This document shows, piece by piece, positions 9,068 through 17,469 of a stretch of DNA of 64,000 bases (the stretch's first letter is position 1; the number at the start of each line of letters is the position of its first letter). The notes below the pieces were generated by a model that saw nothing but the letters and a program-made list of their open reading frames with translations, was not told where the DNA came from and did no database searches. The translations under genes were made by a program, and so were the position numbers. The stretch is from Mycobacterium sp. IS-1590 (GTDB lineage: Bacteria > Actinomycetota > Actinomycetes > Mycobacteriales > Mycobacteriaceae): positions 62,001 to 126,000 of the forward strand of contig NZ_LQIW01000002.1 in the NCBI RefSeq assembly GCF_001500025.1. The letters are read 5' to 3'.

Positions 9068-11085
9068 TCGCGGGACAGTCCCGGTGCGAAGTTGGCGTCG
9101 AGATACCGACTTGCGAGGTAACCCCCGGCGCCGGTGAGCGCGGCGATTTTGTCCGCTTCGTCGACAACGACCATCTTTCCTTGATAGCCGAGGAAAGGTC
9201 TTGGCAAGCCGTCGAATCCGCCTCCCCCGGCCCGGCTGTCGGTGCGGATCACCACGAGTACGTCGGTTTCGATGCGATAGACACCGGTCGGGTCGGGCAT
9301 CGGCCGCGTGTCGCCTGTGTCGGTGCCGGCGCGGACAAGCTCCTGGCTGTAACGCAGTCCCAGCGCTTCGAGGTAGTCGGCGGCCGTGGACGGGGTCAGT
9401 ATCTCCGAAACGCCGGTATCCGAATTGATGACTGCTGCGACGGATTTACCGATCCACGATGGGTTCTGATTCTTCAGATCGTCCTGTTGCGAACGAACAT
9501 CGCTGATGAGTTCCTTGGCCTTCGTCTCATAGCCGAGGATCTCGCCGATCCAGGTCAGCCGGTTCTGCCACGTCCATTGTTCGGGCGCTTGATCTTTCGG
9601 CCTGGTCACGGTCGGCGCGATGGCGGCGAGTTTGTCGTAGGTGGCCTGGTCGATGGGGCCGGTGGCAATGATGGCGTCGGGCTGGGCGTCAGCGACCGCG
9701 GCGGTGTTGGTGAATCCGGTCAGCACAGTTGGATCGCCGGTGAGCGCCGACTTCTCCCAACTCGGCAGCACACTGGTCGAAGAGCCGATCACCACGGGTT
9801 GCACCCCTAGGGACAGCACCGCATCGCCGTCACCGGGGCTCACCGCTGCCACCCGTTGCGGACGAGCGGTGAGCTCGGTAGCACCGTATTGGTGTGTGAA
9901 TGTCTGTGCCTGATAGGCCGGTTCGTCCGGTCCTCGATCCCACAGCATCACGCCGGCGACGCTTGCGACGACGACCAACACCGCGACACCGGCGGCGATG
10001 AGGGCGCGTTTCCGGCGGCGACCGAATCGGCCGATTCCGATGGAGCCGGGCTGTGCGGTAACTGCCGGGGGTGGGCTCTGGGGGGGCGCCCAACCGCTCG
10101 GATAGGTGATCGCATCCGAAGCGCGCGGCGGCCCGCCGGGCGCCAGGTACGCCGGCGGCGGACCGGTCGGTTGCCCGGCGGTGGGTAGCGGTGGTGACCA
10201 CTCGGCCGGCGGACGCGCAGGGGCAGGTGTGGCCCTCAACTGCACGGTTGTGTCGTCGAGAGCCGCGGCGGCGGCAGCAGCGAGATCGGTGGCGCTTTGG
10301 TAGCGGTGGTTCGGGTTCTTGGCCATCGCTTTGGCGATGACCGCGTCAATCGCCGGCGGTGCGTGGGGTATCCGGTCGGTGACCCTTGGGGGAGGCGCCG
10401 ACAGATGGCCGGCTACGGTCGCTCCCACGTCGGCGCCCGGGCGGGCGAACGGGGTTTGACCGGTGAGCATCGTGTAGAGGCTGCAACCCAGGGCATAGAT
10501 GTCGGCGCGGTGGTCGGCGGGTTCGCCGGTGAGTGTTTCAGGCGCGGCGTAGGCGATTGAGGCCATCACCATCCCCGTCTGCGTCAGCCCGGCCGCCTCA
10601 TCACTACGCTTGGCTATCCCGAAGTCCGCCAGGAAGATTCGCTTGTCATTAGCTGCCAGCAGAAAGTTAGCAGGCTTGACGTCACGGTGAAGTAAGCCGC
10701 GCTGATGGGCGTAGTCGAGCGCGTCGGCGACCGCCGCAGTGATGCGCAGCGCGCGCGCCGGCGTCATACGTCCGGCCTTCAGCTCGCGGTGCGCATCGCT
10801 GCCATCGACGTACTGCATGGCGATCCACAGGTGTCCATCGGGGGTTTCGCCCCGGTTGTAGACCGACACGATGTGGGGGTGATCCAGCGTTGCGGCCAAG
10901 TCAGCCTCGCGAAGGAACCGGTTGCGAAAGTGCTTGTCGAGAGACAAGTCTGACGACAACACCTTGAGTGCGTCTGAGCGTGGCAGGGTGGGGTGGGCGG
11001 CACGATATACCGTGCCCATACCACCCCTGCCGAGAACCGCTTCGATACGGTAACCGGCCACTACCGAGCCCACGCCGAGCGCCAT
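9058..11085 (-). CDS. Transmembrane Ser/Thr kinase fused to an ABC substrate-binding domain
   Basis: 675 residues. The N-terminal Hanks-type kinase (about 1-275) has the glycine loop GRGGMG, likely catalytic Lys41, HRD with Asp135, DFG 154-156 and APE 181-183, so it should be active. A proline-rich juxtamembrane linker (about 285-355) leads to one membrane helix (361-382, preceded by RRRKR). The outer part (about 395-675) resembles a class III periplasmic binding protein of the FecB/BtuF type, which binds iron-siderophores or cobalamin. A kinase whose external sensor is a solute-binding fold suggests ligand-gated phosphorylation; the ligand is unknown. The kinase half follows PknB-type architecture, but no PASTA or NHL repeats are present. 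It is last in a probable minus-strand operon with two lipoproteins and a PknH-like sensor. Domain boundaries are estimates. Confidence 0.88.
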   Translation of the reverse strand: MALGVGSVVAGYRIEAVLGRGGMGTVYRAAHPTLPRSDALKVLSSDLSLDKHFRNRFLREADLAATLDHPHIVSVYNRGETPDGHLWIAMQYVDGSDAHRELKAGRMTPARALRITAAVADALDYAHQRGLLHRDVKPANFLLAANDKRIFLADFGIAKRSDEAAGLTQTGMVMASIAYAAPETLTGEPADHRADIYALGCSLYTMLTGQTPFARPGADVGATVAGHLSAPPPRVTDRIPHAPPAIDAVIAKAMAKNPNHRYQSATDLAAAAAAALDDTTVQLRATPAPARPPAEWSPPLPTAGQPTGPPPAYLAPGGPPRASDAITYPSGWAPPQSPPPAVTAQPGSIGIGRFGRRRKRALIAAGVAVLVVVASVAGVMLWDRGPDEPAYQAQTFTHQYGATELTARPQRVAAVSPGDGDAVLSLGVQPVVIGSSTSVLPSWEKSALTGDPTVLTGFTNTAAVADAQPDAIIATGPIDQATYDKLAAIAPTVTRPKDQAPEQWTWQNRLTWIGEILGYETKAKELISDVRSQQDDLKNQNPSWIGKSVAAVINSDTGVSEILTPSTAADYLEALGLRYSQELVRAGTDTGDTRPMPDPTGVYRIETDVLVVIRTDSRAGGGGFDGLPRPFLGYQGKMVVVDEADKIAALTGAGGYLASRYLDANFAPGLSREVR

Positions 11086-11124
11086 CTGTATCGTTCCCTC
11101 GCTATGTTCCGGTCAGCGTATCCT

Positions 11125-11158
11125 CCGACCGCGGACCGGTCGGTGGAGCCGGCCGGCT
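11125..11158. other. Two inverted repeats between lipoprotein and kinase genes
   Basis: CCGACC/GGTCGG (11125-11143, 7-nt loop) lies beside a 14-bp perfect palindrome GAGCCGGCCGGCTC (11146-11159) that touches the stop codon of the upstream (minus-strand) lipoprotein gene. They may form a partial terminator reducing read-through into the kinase gene, or operator sites. Function is inferred. Confidence 0.35.
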
Positions 11159-12441
11159 CACGGGGCCGTCAGCATGACGTATTGCGCGGCGGTCAGCTGA
11201 TGAGCATCGGTCAACTGCGGCGAGGCCGCTTCGATGACATACCGGTCGGTGGCGGCGAAGCACACGACGTAGGCGCCCAGCGGCTCCTCGCGCCTTATGC
11301 AGGGCGAATCGGGCATATTCGGTACGGATGCAACCGCCTGGCCGGTCGAGTCCGTCAACTCGGTCGCGAACTGCTCGAGCATTTCGGCAGCGGATTGCTC
11401 ATCGCGAACGCGGTACACCGACGCTCTACCCTTGGACCACACATCCATATCCGTGTCGGCGAACAATTCCGCCGAAGCCTGCGGGAACGTCTGGAAGTGC
11501 GTAGCGGCGCGCGGCCCGAACGTCTGATTCGTCACGGCAGGCGGATTGTCTCTGGTCTCCTGGACGGTGCGCGCCAGCATTTCGCTCTCGTCCACCGGGA
11601 GATTGGCGAGTTCCGATACTGCGGTGGGTGTGAACGCGTCTATCGCTGTGATCTGCTGATCCAGCGTCTTGGCGACCATGTCGGCGGTGGGGCCCGCCCC
11701 GTCAGGGGTTTCCGCGGACTGGACGAGCACGAACGGCCCGTGCGCCGTATAGGCGCTGACGGTGGTTTCCATCAGGTCGGAACCGACCTGGCGGAGTTGG
11801 AAAGCGGAGGCGCGGGTTCCTGGGTGATTGCGCACGGAGACGGGTTGTGCTTGGGGCACGTAGTCCAAGAGGCCGGGCTGCAATGCGATATCGCCGAACT
11901 CAGCGGCCGCGGCCGCGGCTGCCTGGGGATCGGGGAAGCGCAGCACGGCATTGACCAGGCTCGCGCCATCGTCCTCCGTGCGCCGGGCCGAGGAGAAACC
12001 CGTGACGAAGTTGTGCTTGCCCGCGGCCATTGCGGACTCCTCGAAGAGAAGCATCCTGAGCGCCGCGGAGTCCTTCAAAATCGCGGTCGGCATGACATAG
12101 TGCGCGAGTTCGGAATCGACCTCCCACGGCCCGACGACGTGTTCGGCCATCCGCCCGGCCTCGATCAGCCCGCCCTTCGCCGGATTGCCTGCGACGCCCA
12201 TGGGCGGGGCGGGCTGCGTGGCGTAATTGCCGGTGTCGAGCAAAGCCACGTCAACCGAGGCCAGCGATTGATCCCCCGCTGGCCGCTGCGCCGTTCCGTC
12301 CACCACTGCGGTGCACGCTGTGGTGATCAGGAGCGCGGTCACCAGGCCCGCGCCTACGGCGCGTGGCGACCGATGCGTCCAGAGCGCTCTGGAGGTGACG
12401 CTGGATGTGCCCGCTGAGGGTCGATGCGGGAAGAACCTCAT
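11158..12441 (-). CDS. DUF7373-type mycobacterial lipoprotein
   Basis: 427 residues with a signal peptide (hydrophobic about 29-42) and lipobox ITTAC placing the lipidated cysteine at residue 43. The remainder is an exported domain with alternating helices and strands; features such as LLDTGNY, FPD and ARTVQETRDNP match the family annotated as DUF7373 in mycobacteria. No enzymatic motif was recognised. An isolated Cys pair near the C-terminus (PCIRREEP, YVVCFA) could form a disulfide. It lies between a PknH-like lipoprotein and the kinase-SBP gene on the same strand (57 and 72 nt gaps), so a surface accessory of that signalling group is a reasonable inference. Function is unknown. Confidence 0.75.
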   Translation of the reverse strand: MRFFPHRPSAGTSSVTSRALWTHRSPRAVGAGLVTALLITTACTAVVDGTAQRPAGDQSLASVDVALLDTGNYATQPAPPMGVAGNPAKGGLIEAGRMAEHVVGPWEVDSELAHYVMPTAILKDSAALRMLLFEESAMAAGKHNFVTGFSSARRTEDDGASLVNAVLRFPDPQAAAAAAAEFGDIALQPGLLDYVPQAQPVSVRNHPGTRASAFQLRQVGSDLMETTVSAYTAHGPFVLVQSAETPDGAGPTADMVAKTLDQQITAIDAFTPTAVSELANLPVDESEMLARTVQETRDNPPAVTNQTFGPRAATHFQTFPQASAELFADTDMDVWSKGRASVYRVRDEQSAAEMLEQFATELTDSTGQAVASVPNMPDSPCIRREEPLGAYVVCFAATDRYVIEAASPQLTDAHQLTAAQYVMLTAP

Positions 12442-12498
12442 AAGCCGTACATTAGCGGCACACGTGCGATACGACGTGCTCGATCGCGTCAGCGAACC

Positions 12499-13230
12499 CT
12501 ACGGCACTTTGGCCAGTATGCGATCGGCGAGCGTGTTGGCCGGGGCCGTGCTGTCACCGTCGGTGCAGACGACGACATCGACCAGCACGTTGGCCCGGTG
12601 TGCGACCACGTGGTGACAGTTGCGTGGCAGCCCGTCGCGCTGGAAGGTCGTGCCGATGCGGTCGGGCCCGGTGGTGACCGGATAGGGCACCCAACGCTGG
12701 ACGTTGTCGGGGCCGAGTTCGATGAAGAAGATGTCGCCGTCGGGGCAGTTGCGCCATTCGTGTTCGATGATCCACATCGCCTCACCCTGACCCGTGATGT
12801 CGGCGCGGTTTTCGAAGACGGCCACCACCTGTGTGACCGCCTGTCCCTGTGTACCGCGATTGGCGTTGCCCACCACGGTCGGCTTCTTCGCCCAGACCCC
12901 GGTCTCGCCGGCCAACGCGCGCGATCGGCACGCCCACGGCTCGATGTCCACGTTCGACCGCTGCGCCTGGGTGTACGCCTGCGTTTCAACGAGATCGGTG
13001 TCGCCGATGATGGCACCGAGTTCGCTGCGCTTGAGCAGCAAGTCGGCCCCCGCTGCCGTCGGCACCAACGTCGGTGTCGGCGCGGCGGCAGTCGTCGAGG
13101 GGGTTGCCGGCGCCGATTGTGTTGTCGGCACGGGGCTTTCGGCCCGGCCGGCGTCACCGTCGACGGTAGCCGAGCACCCGGCCAGAATCACGACCGCACA
13201 CACGGCCACACCGGCGTGGAGGTATCTCAC
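12499..13230 (-). CDS. PknH-like sensor domain lipoprotein
   Basis: 243 residues starting at GTG 13230, chosen because it places GAAGGGAA about 7 nt upstream and begins directly with a short signal peptide; the open frame extends further upstream but overlaps the preceding gene. Lipobox LAGC gives lipidated Cys19. The exported part resembles the extracellular PknH_C sensor fold: an LLLKRSELGAIIGD opening, two disulfide-type cysteine pairs (in EPWAC, EWRNC, PRNCHHVV and VVVCTDG) and a terminal helix ending ADRILAKVP. No kinase domain is attached. The gene lies 28 nt after the membrane PknH-like sensor gene, so it is probably the second gene of that operon. Confidence 0.78.
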   Translation of the reverse strand: MRYLHAGVAVCAVVILAGCSATVDGDAGRAESPVPTTQSAPATPSTTAAAPTPTLVPTAAGADLLLKRSELGAIIGDTDLVETQAYTQAQRSNVDIEPWACRSRALAGETGVWAKKPTVVGNANRGTQGQAVTQVVAVFENRADITGQGEAMWIIEHEWRNCPDGDIFFIELGPDNVQRWVPYPVTTGPDRIGTTFQRDGLPRNCHHVVAHRANVLVDVVVCTDGDSTAPANTLADRILAKVP

Positions 13231-13258
13231 TGCTGCGTTCCCTTCAGTGCCGGGGCGG

Positions 13259-14440
13259 CTATGGCGCCGGGGCGATCTTGTCCGCGATCGCTCGTGCGAT
13301 CGAGAGTCCCGCGCTGCCGACGGTTGGCGAGCACGCACGTACATCGACGACGACGTTGCCCCGCACGGTCATATCGCGTTCGCACTGCTGACCGGCGGTC
13401 TTGGAGGTCGTGGGAATGATCATCACCGACAGGATGTCGCCGGTGAAGGCCGGGGCGCCGATATCGGCCTCGGTGACGCCGCCGTACTCGTACCTGATGT
13501 GCTCGGATTTACAGACATTCCACGCGACACCCTGTGCGACGTAGAACTCCTTGGCCGCGGTCGTATCGCGGAACGAGACGACGGCCTGCACCACCTTGTG
13601 CGTCGGGTCTGCGTTGATGCCCTGCACGGCCACGCCGGTGAAACCCGATCCGCGGTAGGTGACCTCGTATGCGGGACCCCATGCCCCGGTGCAACGTTCA
13701 GGCGTGGCGGAGCCGGGCAGCAGTTGGTGTACTACGGGCCCGGCTGCCATGCCGGGGGCGTTCATCCGCTCACTGATCTGCTCAGGGGGCAGGAGCAGTC
13801 CGGGCAGCGCTTCCACGGCGAGGACCGGCCCGGGTGGCGGTGGAGGCGGCGCAGCGGGCGGCTGCGACGGCGCGGCGGTCGGGGTGGCAGGCACGGTGGT
13901 GGTGGGACCAGCGGGCACCTGCGCCGGGCTGGTCGGAGGACCGTCGTCGGAGGAGCTGTCGTTGCCGCCGCTGACCGCGACGAGCGCGATGACCAGCACG
14001 ACGACGAGGGCTGCGGCACCGCCGACGACCCACCAGCGGTGCTTCGAAATCCTCTCTGCCAGCGTGGGTTTCACCACCGGATTGATGGCCGGCGGGCGCT
14101 GAAAACCGGCGGGTCCGGGTGTCGGCTGTTGGTAGGGCGGGGCGAACCCGCCCGGTCCGGGCTGGTGCGGTGGCGTCGCCCAAGGCGTAAGACCGGCCGG
14201 GGCCGGCGGAACCGGCGGGGGACCGCCCGGCGCGGGGGCGGACGACGGGGGTCGTTGCTGCTGCGAACGGAGGAATTGCGCTGCGTCCAAGGTGGTTTCC
14301 TCATGGAAGCCGCGCGGCCTCGCCGGCGTGGGCCGGGTGGCCTCCTCCTCCGGCAGCGCATCCGCCGGCGGGTTCTGACCGATCGGCCAGTCCGTCGTCT
14401 CCTCACCGCGCGGCCCATCACTCGGGTCGTTCGCGTTCAT
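13259..14440 (-). CDS. Membrane protein with PknH-like extracellular sensor, no kinase
   Basis: 393 residues. The cytoplasmic N-terminus (1-135) is long and proline-rich and contains EETT at residues 47-50, similar to the ETT phosphosites recognised by FHA domains in mycobacterial GarA. One membrane helix spans about 136-157 after KHRWW, followed by a Pro/Thr linker. A PknH_C-type domain (about 205-393) has four cysteines and the ending SIARAIADKIAP. In PknH this domain is fused to a kinase; here the kinase is absent. The gene opens a minus-strand operon whose last gene encodes a kinase and is divergent from an FHA regulator. The start has TGAGGGGCGG just upstream. That the EETT site is phosphorylated is a guess. 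Confidence 0.8.
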   Translation of the reverse strand: MNANDPSDGPRGEETTDWPIGQNPPADALPEEEATRPTPARPRGFHEETTLDAAQFLRSQQQRPPSSAPAPGGPPPVPPAPAGLTPWATPPHQPGPGGFAPPYQQPTPGPAGFQRPPAINPVVKPTLAERISKHRWWVVGGAAALVVVLVIALVAVSGGNDSSSDDGPPTSPAQVPAGPTTTVPATPTAAPSQPPAAPPPPPPGPVLAVEALPGLLLPPEQISERMNAPGMAAGPVVHQLLPGSATPERCTGAWGPAYEVTYRGSGFTGVAVQGINADPTHKVVQAVVSFRDTTAAKEFYVAQGVAWNVCKSEHIRYEYGGVTEADIGAPAFTGDILSVMIIPTTSKTAGQQCERDMTVRGNVVVDVRACSPTVGSAGLSIARAIADKIAPAP

Positions 14441-14721
14441 ATCCGCCCCTCACCATTCGGTGTTCTGCGCCCACTACGTCGGTCGGTCCACACGGGCTGG
14501 GCCAACCCAAAAATCATCGCATGAACCATCGCACCGCCAGTGCAGAAATTCTCCGGGCAGGGTGCGCACTGCGCAGAATGGCGCGTTCAGCAGCGTGAAC
14601 AGCGGGATACGATGGGCGAACATCGTTGCTGGATTCGCAGCGAAACCATAGCGTCGAGGCGTCAAATAATCGCATTGGCGTCCTTTCGCCGACCACCCCA
14701 GCGGGCTTGCGAGGAGGGTTC

Positions 14722-15888
14722 ATGGATGAGGGAAGGCCGACGCTCCCCGGCGCGACGACCGGAGAGTTGCCCTCTCTGGTGATCACGGTCGCCGGCAGCG
14801 ACTACACCGCGCACCCCGGCGATGGAGCGGTCACCATCGGGCGTGAATTACCCGCGCAGATCCGCGTCAGCGAGCCGGGGATCTCCCGCACGCACGTGCG
14901 CATCGAGCCCGCCGGCGACCAGTGGAACCTCGTCGACTGCGGTAGCAGGAACGGCACCTATGTCGGAGGGCGGCGCGTCGATTCCGTCGTCCTCGACCGC
15001 GAGGTCTCCGCGTATCTGGGCAACCCCGAAGGCATCCTGGTACGGGTGCGCCCCCGGCCGCTCACGGCAGTCGGAGGGACCGAGACGTTCGGAGGCCCGC
15101 CGCCCGACGAGCAGGCACGCGAGAACGCGGACGTCACCGAGAGCGCCGCGCACGACCCGGCCGACGATCCCGGTGACCAACCCGATCCCGACATCGCGCG
15201 CGCGGGGGCCGCGGTGGCGGCGCGGCGTGAGGAACTCGGGCTGTCTCAACGCAAACTCACCGACGACCACGTCATCAGCCAGAGCGTGCTGGTCAAGTTC
15301 GAGCGCGGCAGGCACTGGCCGCGCGAACGCACTCGCACCAAGATCGAGGAGTACTTGCATTGGGCGCCGGGGACACTCGCGCGGATCAGGGCGGGGGAGC
15401 CGGTTCCCGAGGAAGAGTCCACCGAGGCGATCACGCCGACCGTCCAGGTGGCGATCGCCATCGACGCCGCCGACATCGCGCTGCGCGGAATCTATGCGCG
15501 CGCCGCGCTGCTGCCCATGGGTGAGGACCCGCGTTTCGCCGGTGAAGCGGCCGCCCTGCTGGCTGAACTGCGCCGCCTGGAGACGTCGCTGACCAACGCC
15601 GCGCGGACCGCCACCGGCAGGCCCGAGCTGGCGATCACGCTGGGCGAGGTCCGGCAGGCGTACGCCGATCTCATGCGGCGAGCGGCGGCCGCCCCGACGG
15701 CGACGCTGGGCCAGCGGCTCTACGTAGCTCGCCACCAGCGCCAGCTGACGGTGCAGGAAACCGCCAATGCCGCCGGCGTATCGGCCTCGGACGTCACCAA
15801 TGCGGAGGCCGAAGTCGCGGTGCCCGACCCGGCCGCGGCGACCCTGCAGCGGTTCGTCGACATGCTCGAGCGGCCCGAGGCGCGGTGA
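14722..15888 (+). CDS. FHA domain regulator with two XRE-type HTH domains
   Basis: 388 residues from the ATG at 14722, which follows GAGGAGG (14711-14717); an upstream in-frame ATG at 14626 has no such site. The FHA domain (about 17-110) shows Gly40-Arg41, Ser55, His58 and Asn77-Gly78 in the phosphothreonine-binding pattern. After an acidic linker comes an XRE-like HTH (about 163-222, LSQRKLTDDHVISQSVLVKFERG) and a second at the C-terminus (about 330-385, LTVQETANAAGVSASDVTNAE). FHA plus DNA-binding domain recalls EmbR, the substrate of PknH, but EmbR uses a SARP domain. A phosphothreonine-responsive transcription factor for the divergent sensor-kinase operon is the likely role. The 281-nt shared upstream region holds the promoters; I found no convincing boxes. 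Confidence 0.8.
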   Translation: MDEGRPTLPGATTGELPSLVITVAGSDYTAHPGDGAVTIGRELPAQIRVSEPGISRTHVRIEPAGDQWNLVDCGSRNGTYVGGRRVDSVVLDREVSAYLGNPEGILVRVRPRPLTAVGGTETFGGPPPDEQARENADVTESAAHDPADDPGDQPDPDIARAGAAVAARREELGLSQRKLTDDHVISQSVLVKFERGRHWPRERTRTKIEEYLHWAPGTLARIRAGEPVPEEESTEAITPTVQVAIAIDAADIALRGIYARAALLPMGEDPRFAGEAAALLAELRRLETSLTNAARTATGRPELAITLGEVRQAYADLMRRAAAAPTATLGQRLYVARHQRQLTVQETANAAGVSASDVTNAEAEVAVPDPAAATLQRFVDMLERPEAR

Positions 15889-15978
15889 CGAGGCGCCGGC
15901 CGCGCAAATTGGTGTCCGGAGCCCCCTTCCAGCGCCGTTAGCATCAGATCAACAAGGCTGCAGGCCGAAAGGGAGGGC

Positions 15979-17457
15979 ATGAGGGTTACCGGTGAAGCGC
16001 GGCGCGGTCGCCGTAGGTGGTTGCCGGCCGCGGTATTGGCCGCAGTCAGCGCCGTGGTGCTCTCCGGCTGCTCGGAGGTGAAGGGGCAGGCGGTGTCGAG
16101 CCTGTACAACCCGAACACCGTGGGCGGGCTGACCGTCGCCGACGGCCCGAGCGGCCTGCGGCCCGATGCAGGCGAGCCCACCGGTGAGGTTCGCTACAGC
16201 GATGGCGGACCCGTGGACCGGATGGCGCTGTTGGCGGTCAACGATCTGGTCGAGTACTGGGAGAAGCACTACAGCGAGGCGCTGGAGGGGACGTTCGAAC
16301 CGGTCGAGAACCTCGCCTCCTACGACTCCGAGGACCCGCTCGGCCCGGTGTTGTGCGGTCAGATCCTCTACGAGTCACCCAACGCGTTCTTCTGTCCCCG
16401 CAGCGACCTGATCGCTTGGGACCGCGGCGTTTTGGTGCCGATCGGCCAGAAGTTCTTCGGCGACATGTCGGTTGCGGCGCTGATCGCGCACGAGTACGGC
16501 CACGCAGTGCAGAACATGGCGGGCCTGGTCGACCGCACGGTCCCCACCATCGTTCGCGAACAGCAGGCCGACTGCTTCGCCGGCAGCTACACCCGCTGGG
16601 TCGCCGAGGGATCGTCGCCGCGCTTCGAGATGAACACGGGCGACGGCCTGAACAGGGTGCTCGCAGGCGTCATCACCATCCGCGACCCGATCCTGACACC
16701 CGAGGATGCCGAGATGGTCGAAGGCGGACACGGCACCGCGTTGGATCGGGTCAGCGCATTCCAGACGGGATTCGTCGATGGTGTGTCGGCCTGCGCGGCA
16801 ATCGATTTGGACTCGATCGAGCAGAGCAGGGCCGGCCTGCCGATCATCCTCGACGTCGACGACAGCGGAGCGCTGCAGACCGGGGAGGCTCCCCTCGACG
16901 AGGGTCTGATCAAGACGGTGGTCGAGGCTCTCAACCTGCAGTTCAAGCCCGCGCAGCCGCCCACGTTGTCGATGCAGCCGGCGCAGTCGTGTGTGGACGC
17001 CAAGGTGACCGAACCGGCGTCGTATTGCCCTGCCACCAACACCATTTCGGTGGACCTGCCGAAATTGCAGGCATTGGGCACTCAGGCAGATACCGAGGAG
17101 GGCGTGCTCGTCCAGGGCGACAACACCGCGATCTCGGTGCTCACCTCTCGCTATGTGCTCGCCCTGCAACACCAGCGGCAGGCCAACCTTGACTCGGCTG
17201 CGTCGGCCTTGAGGACCGCCTGCCTGACCGGAGTGGCGCAGCACGGGATGATCTCCGAGATCGAGCTGCCGTCGGGTGCCACCATCGTGTTGACCGCGGG
17301 TGACCTCGACGAGGCGGTCGCCGGGCTGTTGAACAACGGCTTGGCGGCCAGCGACGTCAACGGCAACACCGTCATGGCCGGCTTCACCCGCATCATGGCC
17401 TTCCGGTCGGGTCTGACCAAGCCCGACGCCGACGCCTGCTATACCCGCTTCCCGTGA
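15979..17457 (+). CDS. Exported neutral zinc metallopeptidase lipoprotein
   Basis: 492 residues with a twin-arginine-like basic start, hydrophobic stretch and lipobox LSGC (Cys31). The zinc motif HEYGH is at residues 171-175 (HExxH type) and is followed by EQQADCFAG (194-202), the pattern of the YpfJ-type neutral zinc metallopeptidase family, where the acidic residue after the helix supplies a further ligand. The C-terminal half contains a second region with Cys residues and no known motif. It should act at the outer face of the membrane; its substrate is unknown. It lies 90 nt after the FHA gene on the same strand and could be co-transcribed with it. The HEYGH block is clear and the family placement is fairly secure. 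Confidence 0.85.
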   Translation: MRVTGEARRGRRRWLPAAVLAAVSAVVLSGCSEVKGQAVSSLYNPNTVGGLTVADGPSGLRPDAGEPTGEVRYSDGGPVDRMALLAVNDLVEYWEKHYSEALEGTFEPVENLASYDSEDPLGPVLCGQILYESPNAFFCPRSDLIAWDRGVLVPIGQKFFGDMSVAALIAHEYGHAVQNMAGLVDRTVPTIVREQQADCFAGSYTRWVAEGSSPRFEMNTGDGLNRVLAGVITIRDPILTPEDAEMVEGGHGTALDRVSAFQTGFVDGVSACAAIDLDSIEQSRAGLPIILDVDDSGALQTGEAPLDEGLIKTVVEALNLQFKPAQPPTLSMQPAQSCVDAKVTEPASYCPATNTISVDLPKLQALGTQADTEEGVLVQGDNTAISVLTSRYVLALQHQRQANLDSAASALRTACLTGVAQHGMISEIELPSGATIVLTAGDLDEAVAGLLNNGLAASDVNGNTVMAGFTRIMAFRSGLTKPDADACYTRFP

Positions 17458-17469
17458 ATCGCTCGGCGC

